A stretch of 64,000 bases of DNA from Danio rerio (GCF_049306965.1 NC_133190.1:44199501-44263500), one strand, 5' to 3'; shown: positions 32,718 to 45,917, counted from the first letter of the stretch. Numbers and translations are program-made. The notes: generated by a model not told the origin, from the letters alone.

Positions 32718-35700
32718 CTGTAGAGAACAATGACACACTCTTCACTCTCTCACATCACATCAGAAACACAAAATATGATAATAAAACATCAAACATCTGA
32801 TTCAGGCTAAATAAATATCTGTTTATATCTGTGCTGTGAATTTTTTTTGTCAACCCTGCTGAAAAATCCAGCTTAAATCAGCCTAAGCTGGTTGGTTGGT
32901 TTTAGCTGGTCGACCAGGCTGGTTTTAGAGGGGTTTTGGCCACTTCCAGGCTGGTTTCCAGCCATTTCGGGCCTGGTCTTAGCTGGTCAGGCTGGAAAAT
33001 GACCAGCCAAATCCAGTTAAAACCAGCTTGACCAGCCTAGCCTAGCTGGAAGTCCAGCCAAAACCAGCTATATCCAGCTTAAACCAGGCTGGTCAAGCTG
33101 GTTTTAGCTGGATTTGGCTGGTCATTTTCCAGCCTGACCAGCTAAGACCAGGCTGGAAATGGCTGGAAACCAGCCTGGAAGTGGCCAAAACCCCTCTAAA
33201 ACCAGCCTGGTCGACCAGCTAAAACCAGCCAACCAGCCTAGGCTGGTTTAAGCTGGATTTTTCAGCAGGGAAATTTCCATCTCAGGCTAAATCTTTTATA
33301 ATTAATATCTGTGTTTACAGCACTGATTAACTGAACTGTTATTTATATCTGTAGTAATATGTACACAACAGGTTAAAAGGTTGAGATCATTATGATTTAA
33401 GATGCTTTTGAAAGAAGTTTCATTATTAGATAATAAAATTCATCATTATTTTAATTTAAAATATCTATTTTCTCTGTGAATATATTTGTATTTCAGCATC
33501 ATTACTCTAGACTACAGTCATTATAATATGCTGATTTGCTGCTTTATTTTGATCAATGTTGAATCAGTTTTGCTCTTTCATATTTAAAATATAATCAGCA
33601 TTCAAAAGTGCCATTAAAGATGTAAATAATATTTAGATTCATTAAAGACACAATAAATGGATCAGAAACGACTGTAAAATATTGCATTGTTGAAAAGATT
33701 TAGTCAAACAGTTGCAGTTATTCTGAACTTTCTATTCATCAAAGGATCCTGAAAGTGAAATATATTGCAGTTTCCACTAAAATATTAAGCAGAATCAAAT
33801 GTTTCAAATGTTTTCAACAATCAACTCTCAGATGATCAAAATAATATGAATAATTCTTTATAAAACAAGTAAACATCTTTAGTCTGATGATGTTAGTGAT
33901 GATAAAAAAAATCATTTATCACTTTAATTATTGCAGTCAGCCAATGGTGCTTGACTAAAAGAGCTTTCAGTCTCTGAGATCTGAAACACTAAAGGCCTGT
34001 CTGATACTGAAGAGATTACAATCAAATCAAACCGGCTGCAATGTTGATTTGTCAATCTTGTCCACTGTAAATGTCTAGATGAGAGCTCAGTGCTGCTGTG
34101 TGTTCAGCTCTATCAGCACAATAACACTGAGCTCATGGTGATTGTGTTTCTCCATCAGAAACAATAATGGATATCAGTCAAATCAGCCTGTCTGAGTCAC
34201 AATCTGGACATCAACACCTCCTGTATCCTCCTGTACATTAACTGTAGTATTCCTGCATTTCTTATTTAATAAAAACTGATAAAAAATAAATGAAAGAGCA
34301 ATAATGAATATGGAAATAATGAAGATCAGAGAAGCTGCAGAAAGAGACTCAACACTTCACAGATACTTTACACTGTTTCACATGTGAGAGTCAAATATGA
34401 TCTTACCCCAGTCTCTCCAGTTTACAATGAGGATCCTCCAGTACAGCAGAGAGAAGAGTCACTGAATCTCCTAGTTTATTTAATGCCAGATCTAGTTCTC
34501 TCAGGTGTTCAGAGTTTGATCTCAGAGCTGAAGCCAAAGCAGCACAACCTTCATCTGTGAGACAACAATTAGTCAACCTGTAGAGAACAATGACACACTC
34601 TTCACTCTCTCACATCACATCAGTTCACTGAATCCATTATTAAAGTACAAAATATGATCATAAAACATCAAACATCTGATTCAGGCTGAATAAATATCTG
34701 TTCATATCTGTGCTGTGGAAGTGCTAAAGTTTTTGTCAAATTTCTCTCTCAGGCTAAATCTTTTATAATGAACGTCTCTGTTTACAGCACTGATTAACTG
34801 AACTGTAATTTATATCTGTAGCAATGTGTACACTACGCTTTAAAAGGTTGAGATCATCAAGATGTTTAGATGTTTTTGAAAGAAGTTTTACTTATTTTGT
34901 TATTAAACTTTGATTTTTATTGATTTTAATTATATTACAAAACCCAACAAACAGTGCAGAATGTTAACTTATGATATTTCAGAATCTCAGAATCTACATT
35001 CCCACACCAACATTTGTTAAACAAAAATAATTTATGAAATAGAATAAAATACAATACTGGAAAATAAAATACAAAAAAAGGTATCACATTAAATTTTAAA
35101 TTACAGTCATCTTTTCAGAGACATCCTTTTTTCTATCCATTAACAAAGCAACTGAAAGGGGACCACACTGTTTAAAAGTCTCTTCTTTACCTCTGATTAC
35201 GTATGTTAATTTTTCAAGAGCAAGATTATCAGACATTTTATTTATCCATTGTGCAAGAACAGGTAATTTTATATATCAAAGCTTTAACACGTTTAGCTTG
35301 TATAAAGCTGAAATCTATACGTTTCTTTTTGTTTGCGTTCACTGACGCATTTTCAGGATATATACAGTTGAAGTCAGAATTATAAGCCCCCGTGATTTAT
35401 TAGACTCCCTGTTTATTTCCCCAATTTCTGTTTAACGGAGAGAAGCTTTTTTGACACTTTTCTAAACATAATAGTTTTAATAACTCACCTTTAATAACTG
35501 ATTTATGTTATCTTTGTCATGATGACAGTAAATAATATTTTACTAGATATTTTTCAAGACACTTCCATACAGCTTAAAGAGACATTTAAAGGCTTAACTG
35601 GGTTAATTAAGTTAACTAGGCAGGTTAGGGTAATTAAGCAAATCATTGTATAACGATGGTTTGTTCTGTAGACAGTCGGAAAAAATTTTGCTTGAAGGGG

Positions 35701-37459
35701 CTAATAATTTTGACCTTAAAATGGTGTTTAAAAAATTAAAAACTGCTTTTATTATAGCTGAAATAAAATAAATAAGACTTTCTCCAGAAGTAAATATATT
35801 ATCAGACATACTGTGAAAATTTCCTTGCTCTGTTAAACACCATTTGGGAAATATAAAAAAAAATAAAAATAAATTAAAAGGGACGCTAATAATTCTGACT
35901 TCAACTGTACATGTTTTAAACAATTTTCCTTGATTTCTGATGAGTGTTGTCTATGCCTGTAGATCGATCAAGTTTCATGTCTAGTACACAGTTAAAGTCT
36001 CCTCCAATTGTATATTGTCCCACGCTTCATTCTCAATGTATAGTTTGTCTAAAGTGATGTATGCAAACTATATAGTATACTATGACCAGGGATACAATCA
36101 GTCAGCGCAGTCGTAGCTCCATAGTAAAAAGCGACATTTTGTGTCTGCCGGTTTGTTTACATGCGGTAGTTCCATTGGCATTTCCCACCCATGAATTCTT
36201 CTGACCAATCAATAAGCAGTTTAGGAATTATGTTTAACAACATCTGGCCAATGAGTGATGTGGATTTTGTGAGATGACTGCATTTTAATCCTTTTCATCT
36301 GAGTCAGACCAAAGCCAGCAGTGTGCATCAAAGGCAATGTTGTTACTAATCTTTTACATGTCCAAGACTGATAAAAAGTTTTTTAAAAATCCAGTCCACA
36401 ATTACTTTCATATTGAAAATAAGTCATTTTATGTTTTTTTCATCAAATCACTGAGTTGCAATCTGGACATCAACACCTCCTGTATCCTACTGTACATTTT
36501 ACTGTATTATTCCTGCATTGCTTATTTCATAAAAACAGAAAATAAATGAAAGAGCTTCACTGATACTACACTGTTTCACATGTGAGAGTCAAATATGATC
36601 TTACCACAGGGTCTCCAGTTTACAGTGAGGATCCTCTAGTACAGCAGAGAGAACAGTCACTGAATCTCCTAGTTTATTAAATGACAGATCCAGATCTCTA
36701 AGATGTTCAGGGTTTGATCTGAGAGCTGAAGCCAAAGCAGCACAACCTTCATCTGTGAGACCACAATTAGTCAACCTGTAGAGAACAATGACACACTCTT
36801 CACTCTCTCACATCAGTTTAACACTGAATCCAGTTTAGTTATGCTTTGCACTGTGAGACACGTCCACGCATTACATAATCAAGCGTCGACATTCCATATT
36901 GCGGGACACATAAAACCCTGTTATGCACAGATATCAGTTGTATCTGCGGCTGTTTAAACCAATTTTATCTGACAGACTGGCGCATCATGGCCGACATGCG
37001 AGGAGCATCTCCATTCACATAATGAGTTTCTGAGTTCTTTCATCCTTCAGACCCAGTTCATTCTTCAAGGTAATCTAAGAATACTATCAGTGCTGTGAAC
37101 AGTGTGTAAAGACTGTCCAGCTCATTCGACCGCTTGATTAAACTAATTAAACTGTAACCATGAAAAAAGTTTAATGGATTGTTTTAGTGCTAAAGCATAT
37201 AGCGGACTGGTTTTGAAATGCTTCACCTCAGGGGTCTGTTCTTTGTATGTGGATTACTCAGTCAGCTGGATTTGGATATTGACGATTTGACACGATCCAG
37301 GATCGTTTCGTTCAAAACTCATCTGAGACTTGTTGTCATAGCAACAGTTCTGGTAGCTCAAACCTGCTTGGGAGCAGGCTCATTTCACAGATCACCAAAT
37401 GCTGATCATTTCTTACAGTAGTTATATACACTTGGGAAAAAAGTAAATATATGTATTAC

Positions 37460-37539
<80 letters not shown>

Positions 37540-40500
37540 AAAATATATATTAATAGAACTTATGCAATCTGCACTCCAAAATAAAAGTACAAAGACTGCC
37601 ACCTGGTGGTTCAAAGAGAAAATTTATTGATATGAACCTATTAAATTCAAACACATACATGCACAATATTTAACTTTTTTTTTAAAAAAGGATAATAATT
37701 TATTCAGTGATGTATGTTTTTTAACCGCTAATATGCAGGTGATTTGATGCTTCGCAAAAGTTGCAGACACCTTTACCGATATCAAAATGCTTTTTTAATG
37801 CAAAATTAATTTATGAAGTTTATTCATAAACTAATTTCGAGAGGATCACGTGCTTATGATTTATCACAGTTGGTCTCACATTTGCTAATCACTATCTTCC
37901 AATCATATGAGCCCTAAGCTACTATAAATAGCCACAGTTTTTAGTTCACTTTATCTTCGTTTGAAAGAAACCCCCCCTCCTCCCCTATTCTCCTCCTTTA
38001 CCTCTGATTGGGCGGCACGGTGCCCCAGTGGTTAGCACTGTGAACCCCACAGCAAGAACACTGCACAGAACCGGTGGGTGTTTCTGTGGGGAGTTTGTAT
38101 GTTCTCCCCGTGTCTGCGTGGGTTTTCCCCGGGTTTTCAGGTTTCCTCCGACCATCCAAAGACATTCAACATACTTTACAATCAAGCATTTGTCTAACCC
38201 CTTGTGTTCCCTTAGCTACCACAGCAGGGGAGTTCTGAAATCCACCGATCTCAGGCTCCCTTCTCGCTCTGCCAATGGGAGGAACCCCCGGGCTCGAGGA
38301 GCCCTTGAGCACGGGGCTCTCTCCCGGGACAGCATGCCAAACAAGCTTTTATAAATTATCAGCTAAGTGTGAACTCTTGAAATTCTGTTATTATTTACGT
38401 CGATTAAAAAACTTAAGTAGGCCTAGGCTAATATAATAAAGAAAATCTTTTCTAAATGTAGAACTAAATACATTGATATGCATTGAAATACATGATGAAT
38501 ACTCTCAACACATGAAAGTGTAAAGCCTGCAGCTCACAACAAATGTGGCAAGTTATTGCGTATCATATTTAACAAACCGTTTACTGCTAATTTTACGTAA
38601 TGCTGTGCCGTCAGCCAATTATTACATTGCTGATCATCCTTTCGACGATCGACAGATCTTTACTTCACAACACACACAGTGATCTCAGATCAGTTCATTC
38701 ATTTTAATCTGATTTGCAAACTTGTTTGAAGAACCAAATTAGCCAGAGATCAGTTATCAAGACTAAAAGATCCAGGATCTGCCAAATCATATTAGATCAT
38801 TTAAGTGAGGTACAAAGAACGGACTGCAGATGTTATTTGCTTCATGCAAAGAATCTATCAGGAGCCATACAGTATAAATAAGATCACCAGCATATTATTT
38901 AAACTTTGTTTTGTCGACTTGCAAACTCACTGCATGCTGACACCTCGGCGAAAGCAGCGGATGAGAGCGTGGCTAATTTTTCTGGTGTGCATATTTAAAA
39001 CTAGAACTTACACCAGGAGTAGAGCAGTGCGTCAGTGCCAAGCAGGAGTGGTGCGTGAGGCGCATGGGTATGTTTTTTTTTTTCTGTGCACATGCTCAGT
39101 TTGCTTTTTGATTAAACTACATCGCCTTCATCAGCGTTGGTTTGGTTGCACATAGAGATTAATGTCTTTACTCTGGGATTATCACTCTTAATAAATACAC
39201 TTGCATATAAAGTAAATCGTATCTCAAAGCATTTACTGGGGCACTGGTGGTTTTTACTGGGGCACGTGCCCCAGTAAATGGGGTCTAGCGACGCCCCTAT
39301 CTGTGACTGACCTTTTTTTTAATCTTATTTTTTTCTTACTCCTCCAAGTGCAACTAACTCTGTATAGCTGTAAACTTGTACTGTGTGCACCATCTGTAAG
39401 TGCAGGCTGAAAAATGCGTGTGTAGTGTTATGCATAGTGTGTAAATATTATCAAGCACTTATCGAATTGTCATTATCAGTTTTTGAAAAAAATACATATT
39501 GTGATAATTATTGTTATCCAATTATGTCCCAGCCCTATGCTGGATAAGTTGGTGGTTCAATCCGCTGTGGCGACCCCAGATAAATAAAGGGACTAAGCAG
39601 AAAAGAAAATGAATTAATATTTATGTCTTACTTATTTGTCAATTTTCTCTAATTATTTAAATAATTTTCCTCATAATACTGTTCTCACTGTTAGCATTGC
39701 TCAAATGTCCAGTGCTGTGCTGTTTATATAAGTAGTAATATGTGCATAGTAATATGTTTTCATGTTTTTGAAAATGCTGTCACCAGGACCCGGATAAGCA
39801 GCAGATAATGGATGAATATACTTTACACTGTTTCACATGTGAGACACAAATATGATCTTACCACAGTTTCTCCAGTTTACAGCGAGGATCCTCCAATACA
39901 GCAGAGAGAAGAGTCACTGAATCTCCTAGTTTATTCCAGCACAGATTCAGATCTCTCAGGTGTTCAGGGTTTGATCTCAGAGCTGAAGCCAGAGCAGAAC
40001 AACCTTCATCTGTAAGACCACAATTACTCAACCTGTAGAGAACAACGACACTCTTCACTCTCACACATCACAACAGTTCAGTGAATATATTATTAAAGTG
40101 TAAGCACAAACTAAAGCACGAATGAACATATTTGATGGATCATTAGTCTGAGGTCTAAAATGTCACAGAAAACAAAACATGATTATAAGTAGAAAGTTTT
40201 ATTCAAGCGGGATAAACATCTATTCAGTAAGATAATAGCAAAATCATTGAAATAATGACACTGTTCACACTGTTAACATTGCTAAAATGTGCTGTGTTTA
40301 TCAGTAGAAATATGTAAACAATCAGTAAAAATGGGATATTTTTTTTTTTTGTTTTTGACAAGTGTTATCTCATCAAAACAAAAAAGCTTTATTATTGTGA
40401 AATATTACTGCAATTTAAACAATTATTACTAATATTATTATCTTATTATTTTTCTTTAAAAATAATTAATTTCATTTATGAAGACACATTAATTAATTAA

Positions 40501-42075
40501 TTAAAGCTTATGCTGCGTCCGAAACTGCATACTTCCATACTATATAGTACGCTATAATCAGTATTCGAGCCGAGTGGTATGTCCGAATTCATAGAAATCG
40601 AAAATCAGTATGCGAGAAGTACCCGGATGACTTACTACTTCCTGCGAGATTCAAGAGTACGCATCCCATGCACGCTGCGCTATCCCATGATGCCCCGCGA
40701 GCGAATATGAATGGGAGTAAAGCGACGCAATTGACGCAGGTAGGTCACGTGACCATGACAAAATGGCGGATGTAGTACGTCCGAATTCCATTCATACTTT
40801 TCACATTCATACTGTATAGAACGTACTTTTCTAACGGCTGAGTAGTACGTTTAAATTCTAATGCAGTACCTACTGAGTAGTAGGTGGTTTCGGACGCAGC
40901 CTTAGTGAAGTTTTTTAAACTAATTTCGAGAGGAGCACGATTGATAGGATTGACTACAGCTGATCCCTATCACTAATCGCTAACTAGCCAATCGGATCAC
41001 TCTAAATTCAATATAAATATACAGCCTAAACTTCATTCCTCATCTTCGTTTTGGAAACCGCTCTGCTCCGCTCAACTTATCAGCAGCTACAATTCACAAG
41101 CTACCAGCTACAATCTACAAATCTACAACTTACAAGCTACAAGCTACTACAATCGACTACAAACTACTACAAACTACAAGCTACAATCCACAATCTATAG
41201 CAACAACATCAATTACTCATTCATTTATTATTTATCTGTTGCCATGTCAGCTACTAAGGCTATTTTCATGGCAAGAGCATTTCAGTAATTAACAAACATC
41301 AACAGTAAAAAATAAATAATTGCATATACAGTTTAAATAAGATTTTTCTGGTGTCACTTTGTTGAAAATGTCCTTAAGAGAGTTCTCATCATAAAAAGTC
41401 TTTCGGGAGTCATTAAAAGCAGGACAGTCTAGTAAAATGTGTTTTACGGTCCATGGGGTTTTACAGTGTAAACATTGGGTAGGGTTTTCATCTTAAAGTA
41501 AAAAGTTATGTGTTAATCTTGTATGTCCAATACGACATCTGGTAAAAATTACTTGATCAGCTCGTTTCTTAAAATGTCTTATACCCCTGTGTGTATTTTC
41601 AGGCTGGATTTTGTGTAATTTATTGTTTTCCAGAGTATCCCACACCTCTTGCCATTTGATTAAAATGTAATTGTTAATTAAAGGTCTCATCTGTGATGGA
41701 GATGTTTGACATTTGTTCACAGCTTGTTTTAGAGCAGCTTTAGCAGCTGCATCCGCTCGTTCATTCCCTGAAAGTCCAACATTTCCTGGTATCCAGCAAA
41801 ATATGATATGGTAAAATTTGAGTTGTAGGTGGTGAACTTTAGTTAAAATATTTTCAATCAAGGGATGATCACTCTTTGAAGATTCCATCTGTTGAAGGCA
41901 TGATTTAGAGTCTGTAAAAATAATGGTTTTCTTTTGTTGTGTATTTTCTATAAACTCCAATGATAAAAGTGGTGCGCAGGCTTCATCTGTGAATATGGAG
42001 CATTATTTTGGCAGCCTGATTCCATGACTTTGTTCCCGTCACCATTGCTGCTGCTACATTACTTTCCATCTTTGA

Positions 42076-42132
<57 letters not shown>

Positions 42133-45100
42133 GTGTGTGAGTGTATATATACACATGTATATACGTGTATATATGTGTGCGTGCATGTATGCATGTGTAT
42201 GTATTTATGCATGCATGGATATATGCCTATATGTATTATGTATTTATGCCCACCTGCACGCGGACATATACATTATTTTATAGTGCTGTCACCCCTAAGC
42301 TCTAGCTACCGCAAAGGCAGTCCCAGAGCTTAAACCCCCATTTTTTCTCTAGTCGGGAGTCTTCACTTGCCAAAATTCCTTTTTCCCTGTCTCCTGCTGG
42401 AACCTACTTTTGATAGCCCAACTCTCGAGCTGTGACTACGAGCACGAGTCAAGTCACTGCCCACCCTCCAGCCCTAGCGCTTTTTGCCTATTTTGTCCAT
42501 TCATATATTATCTCCTGAGATCATCATCGGAGATAGAGTTCCCTCTGTTCTTGTCAGGGCTCTTACAGAGCCCGCATCTCCTCTACCTTTCTATTTTTTT
42601 CTTTCTCCTCAAATCACTATATCCAGCAGCCGGATACAGCAATTTCTAGCTTTTAGGGGGAGTTCTTCGAATACACGGCTGCTGTCCCGACACAATAGCA
42701 TTTATGGGAAGCTATAGAGAACTACCTGATCTCATATCCCTCCTAATGCTTATTGACCAGGCGGGAGCCTTGGGCTCATCTATCACCGAGCTCAGGGTTC
42801 TCTTCCGGGACAGCATGCCAAACTTGCTTAAATAGGCAAGCATTATCTAAGTGTGAACTCTTGAACTGTAAATTATGGATTTTTCATTTGCATTTTATTT
42901 TTCATTTGAAATAAATCCTGTTATTTTCAACATTTCATTCATCAAATAAAGTCTTTCCAAAACAGGATTCCGGATTGACATTAATTAAAATTAGTTTATT
43001 AGGATAAAATAACTTCATGATCCTAAAACATGAGAGTGAATGTGTTGTTGATTGTGAGAGCTGAGATTGATATTAGTTAAAAGAAAACTCACATTATTTG
43101 ATTTATACAATCAGCAAATTCCAAAGAAAGTCAAGCAAACATTGCTTCTACTGTATTTAATAAAATGTCTAACTACAGACAAAAACATAGAGAATGAAAT
43201 ATCAATTAAAGCGATATACATGCACTTTATATTCATATATTCTTGCGTGAGAGTCAAAGATGATCCTACCTCAGTGTCTCCAGTTTACAGTGAGGATCCT
43301 CCACTGCAGCAGAGAGAAGAGTCACTGAATCTCCTAGATTATTCCAGGACAGATCCAGTTCTCTCAGGTGTTCAAGGTTTGATCTGAGAGCTGAGGCCAA
43401 AGCAGCACGATCTTTACCACTGAGACCACAATCTCTCAACCTGTAGAGAACAACGACACAATCTTAACTCACATCAGTTTACCATGTACAAATCACAGTT
43501 CAAAACACTATGTCTACATTTCAACTGGAGATCACAGTTTGTGCTGATCTATATGACTTCATCTACCAGCCGTTGACCAATTATTAAAATGTCAGTATTT
43601 AAGCAGAGCTGCAGAGACAGAAACACTCTGTTTAATAAACCTTCCTGACAGCAGTTTTCTTTTGTTCTTCGTTTTGGCTTACAAAAAGTAAATAAAATAT
43701 GGTGAGCAAAAATGAAGAAAATACTAAAATTCTTAATGACTGAGCTGTATAAATGTCCATGCAGTGCAGCTCGTAATCGCTCTAAAGCTCCTGTATGCAC
43801 AGAAATAATCAGAAACAGCAGATGAGTAATGTGGGTTTAACGTTCACTGCGTCAGAATTTTCTGACTTTGACACTTCCATTTGTTTCTCGTGGGATACTT
43901 CAAAACGTGCATTAAACAGGGAAGTAAACAGAGCAGGTAATACTTACTGAACTGATCTACATTCTCTAATCATGGGCAGCAGCTTCTTAAAAATTAACAA
44001 TTTTTCAGTTTTTTTGTATCCAACAACAAATTCATTTATATTAAACTCCTCCAGCTTCTTCTCTGATGTCAACAACACAAACGCTACAGCTGACCACTGA
44101 GATGAGGAGAGTTTGGCTCTGTTTATTCTTCCAGATTTCAGATACTGCTGTATTTCCTCCACTAGTGAATGATCACCCAGTTCATTCAGACAGTGAAACA
44201 GATTGATGAATTTCTCTGGAGAGTTGATGGTCCTGATCTTCTTCTTGATGTACTCGACTGTTTTATTATTCTGGATTGATCTGCTTCTCAGTTTCATTAG
44301 TCTTTGTAGAAGAATCTGATGAGACTCTACTGACAGACCCAGAAGAAACCGCAGGAAAAGATCCAGATGTCCATTTTTACTCTGTAGAGCCTCATTTACA
44401 GCTCGCTGATGCAGCTCAGATAATGAAACAAGTTGAGATGAATTTAAATACAAATGATCCTTAACTTTAGACCACAAACTCGGCTTTTTGATTTGCTCAA
44501 ACTCATTTCTGTTGTTGTTTATACAGGAGAGGTGCACATATAGAGCCGCTAGATGTTCCTGAATGCTCAGATGAACAAAGCTGAAGACTTTCCCCTGATA
44601 CAAGCCAAACTCCTCTCTGAAGATCTGAGTGCACAATCCTGAGTAAACTAAAGCTTCTGCCACATCAATGCCACACTCTCTCAGGTCTTCCTCATAGAAG
44701 ATTATATTGCCTTTCATGAGCTGCTGAAAAGCCACTTTCCCCAGTTTGAGGATCATGTCTTCATCTGTCAGCTTCTCCTCATAGTCCTTCTGATGTTTGA
44801 TGTTGGTCTGCAGGATCAGGAAGTGTGTGTACATCTGAGTGAGAGTCTTGGGAATCTCTGCAGTCTCTGCTTCACTCAACATCTTCTCCAGAACAGTGGC
44901 TGAGATCCAGCAGAACACTGGGATGTGGCACATGATGTAGAGGCTCCTGGAGGACTTGAGGTGTGAGATGATTGTGTTGGCCAGACTCTGATCACTGATT
45001 CTCTTGCTGAAGTATTCCTCCTTCTGAGGATCATTGAAGCCTCGTACCTCTGTCACTCGATGGACACACTCAGAGGGGACGAGATCTGCTGCTGCTGGTC

Positions 45101-45917
45101 TGGAGGTGATCCAGATGAGAGCAGAGGGAAGCAGATTCCCCACAGTCAGGTTTGTCAGCAGCACGTCCACTGATGATGTTTTGGTCACATCCCTCAGAGT
45201 CTTATTCCTTTTGAAATTTAAGGGAAGACGACACTCGTCCAGACCATCAAAGATAAACAGCACTTTATATTTGTCACTGGATATTTCCATTTCTTTAGTT
45301 TGAGGGAAAAACAGCTGAAGAAGATCTGACAGACTGAGTGTTTTGTCCTTCATCAGATTGATCTCTCTGAAAGGAAGTGGAAATATGAGCTGGACGTCCT
45401 GATTCTCCTTCTCTTCAGCCCAGTCCAGGATGAACTTCTGCACAGAGACTGTTTTTCCGATGCCAGCGACTCCCTTCGTCAGCACAGTTCTGATGGCTTT
45501 GTCTTGTCCAGGTAAAGGTGTAAAGATGTCTCTGCATTTGATCGCTGTATCTGTTGTTGATCTCCTGGATTGTGTCTCAATCTGTCTCACCTCATGCTCA
45601 TGACTGATCTCTCCACTCTCACTCTCTGTGATGTAGAGCTCTGTGTAGATCTCATTCAGGACTGTTGGGTTTCCCTGTGCTGCTGTTCCCTCATACAGAC
45701 ACTCAAACTTCTTCAGCAGATTTGATCTAAATGTGTTGAGGGCTTCATGGCTGTAAAATTATAAAAGTCCATTATTACAGTTAATAATCAAAAAGCCTTT
45801 TCTGTATCATAATCATCATCATGTAACCTTCACATAATTGTTTTACCTGAGATCAGTCTCTGTGTCTCCACTCCTAACATGTAATGGCTGATGCACAGAT
45901 TTATCATTGCTCCTCAT
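32516..45917 (-). CDS. NLR2: FISNA-NACHT-LRR receptor with eroded 5' end
   Basis: Paralogue of NLR1. Intact coding part on the minus strand: 45847-45917 (from an in-frame ATG), 43948-45750, 43270-43440, 39862-40032, 36605-36775, 34407-34577 and 32516-32717, total 2760 bp, 920 codons including TAA. The conserved upstream start at 46944 does not connect in frame because exon 1 has lost a base and the two following repeat exons have lengths 109 and 110. The predicted product of about 919 residues from the internal ATG keeps FISNA, Walker A GVAGIGKT, Walker [11 protein letters not shown] and five LRR exons, two fewer than NLR1. It could be expressed from the internal start or be a young pseudogene. 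A large transposon sits less than 1 kb upstream of its first exon. Confidence 0.75.
32854..33270. mobile_element. 417-bp foldback (palindromic) DNA element
   Basis: Starts CCCTGCTGAAAAATCCAGC and ends with its inverse GCTGGATTTTTCAGCAGGG. The two halves are almost fully complementary over their length (CAGCTTAAATCAGCC...; GGCTGGTTTAAGCTG), built of AACCAGC/GCTGGTT motifs. The paralogous intron at 34735-34745 (GTCAAATTTC) is an empty site, implying a 2-bp (AA) duplication. Not coding. Confidence 0.8.
34407..34577 (-). CDS. NLR2 LRR exon 4
   Basis: 171 bp, phase 2: [19 protein letters not shown] and [19 protein letters not shown]. Pairs with NLR1 exon 3238-3408 by flanking intron similarity. 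Confidence 0.82.
34880..35364. other. Intronic AT-rich stretch, no gene seen
   Basis: Not present at the paralogous place in block 1. The middle (35100-35300) may be a non-LTR retroelement tail but no motif is certain. Confidence 0.3.
35365..35907 (+). mobile_element. Non-autonomous Tc1/mariner-like element, copy 2
   Basis: Perfect-looking ends CAGTTGAAGTCAGAATTAT and AATTCTGACTTCAACTG, inverted, flanked by TA on both sides (35363-35364 and 35908-35909). It is 543 bp with no transposase and matches 11677-12174 in the opposite orientation. Confidence 0.8.
36605..36775 (-). CDS. NLR2 LRR exon 3
   Basis: 171 bp, phase 2: [19 protein letters not shown] and [19 protein letters not shown]. Frame open. 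Confidence 0.82.
36830..37228. other. Intronic stretch without gene
   Basis: Sequence of mixed composition with no open frame or motif that I recognise. It may belong to an older insertion that ends at the following element. Confidence 0.3.
37460..37535. repeat. (TA)n microsatellite
   Basis: A long TA run in the NLR2 intron. Confidence 0.95.
37828..38385 (+). repeat. Unclassified interspersed repeat, copy 2
   Basis: TAAACTAATTTCGAGAGGATCACG at the left and CCCGGGACAGCATGCCAAAC plus AGTGTGAACTCTTG at the right match 6725-7075. Longer than copy 1 because SINE-like sequence lies in the middle (about 38010-38165). Confidence 0.6.
38010..38165 (+). repeat. DANA/mermaid-like SINE head
   Basis: GGCGGCACGGTGCCCCAGTGG begins a tRNA-like promoter region related to the better copies at 57.7-61 kb, followed by GGAGTTTGTATGTTCTCCCC. 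The 3' tail is missing. Confidence 0.6.
38830..39861. other. Intronic repeats incl. DANA SINE tail; no gene
   Basis: About 39235-39300 carries an inverted pair, TTTACTGGGGCAC / GTGCCCCAGTAAA, near AGCGACGCCCCT, the end of a small DNA element. At 39530-39615 is a DANA-like SINE 3' tail (GGCGACCCCAGATAAATAAA), and 39785-39815 is another tail remnant. Confidence 0.45.
39862..40032 (-). CDS. NLR2 LRR exon 2
   Basis: 171 bp, phase 2: [19 protein letters not shown] and [19 protein letters not shown]. Frame open. Confidence 0.83.
40511..40901. mobile_element. Harbinger-type MITE (391 bp)
   Basis: Ends TGCTGCGTCCGAAACTGC and GTTTCGGACGCAGC(C) are inverted. TTA at 40508-40510 and 40902-40904 is the 3-bp target-site duplication typical of PIF/Harbinger. 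The internal AGTACG/CGTACT repeats are also inverted. Not coding. Confidence 0.75.
41225..42078 (-). mobile_element. I-clade-like LINE, 5'-truncated RNase H fragment
   Basis: On the minus strand 41960-41493 encodes [36 protein letters not shown] and [15 protein letters not shown], a ribonuclease H domain with the second Asp (TDS) and the final ADxAA Asp. About 41485-41390 continues in frame after one stop as [20 protein letters not shown], a Cys/His knuckle. The more 5' piece (42060-42000; [20 protein letters not shown]) is in another frame. The 5' end stops at a TA microsatellite. A dead 3' remnant of an I/Nimb-type non-LTR element. Confidence 0.75.
42079..42240. repeat. (TA)n and TATG-rich microsatellite
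   Basis: A TA run (42079-42128), then degenerate TATATG/GTATGC repeats. Confidence 0.9.
43270..43440 (-). CDS. NLR2 LRR exon 1
   Basis: 171 bp, phase 2: [19 protein letters not shown] and [19 protein letters not shown]. It differs from others at the GLSGKDR segment. Donor GTAGGATC. Confidence 0.82.
43948..45750 (-). CDS. NLR2 FISNA-NACHT exon
   Basis: 1803 bp, three codons longer overall than in NLR1, frame fully open. It has the same FISNA, Walker A (GVAGIGKT, about 45450-45475), Walker B ([10 protein letters not shown], about 45235-45265) and the [18 protein letters not shown] segment. Differences from NLR1 cluster in the C-terminal third (for example [19 protein letters not shown]). Acceptor TTTTACAG, donor CA/GTAAGTA. 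Confidence 0.95.

Larger units (their letters stand above)
37229..38828. mobile_element. DNA element with inverted ends, carrying nested repeats
   Basis: Left end CAGGGGTCTGTTCTTTGTAT and right end GTACAAAGAACGGACTGCAG are inverted and similar, with CAGCTGGATTTGG / CAGATCC-type subterminal matches. Inside lie a (TA)n tract (37460-37535), unclassified repeat copy 2 and a SINE head. Family not certain, possibly Harbinger-like. Confidence 0.5.
40905..42866 (+). repeat. Unclassified interspersed repeat, copy 3, interrupted
   Basis: Left part 40905-41060 (GTGAAGTTTTTTAAACTAAT) and right part near 42750-42866 (GGGACAGCATGCCAAACTTG; AGTGTGAACTCTTG) match copies 1 and 2. Between them are an I-like LINE fragment, a TA microsatellite and unmatched sequence, so the copy is either a longer version or was split by insertions. 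Sequence 41060-41215 is a run of short CTACAA(G/T) repeats. Confidence 0.5.

Noticed and set aside
34880-35364. Possible L1-like tail
   Set aside because: No diagnostic protein motif could be read with confidence.
43549-43800. Minus-strand 83-codon frame between the NACHT and first LRR exon of NLR2
   Set aside because: No domain, not conserved in NLR1; intronic.
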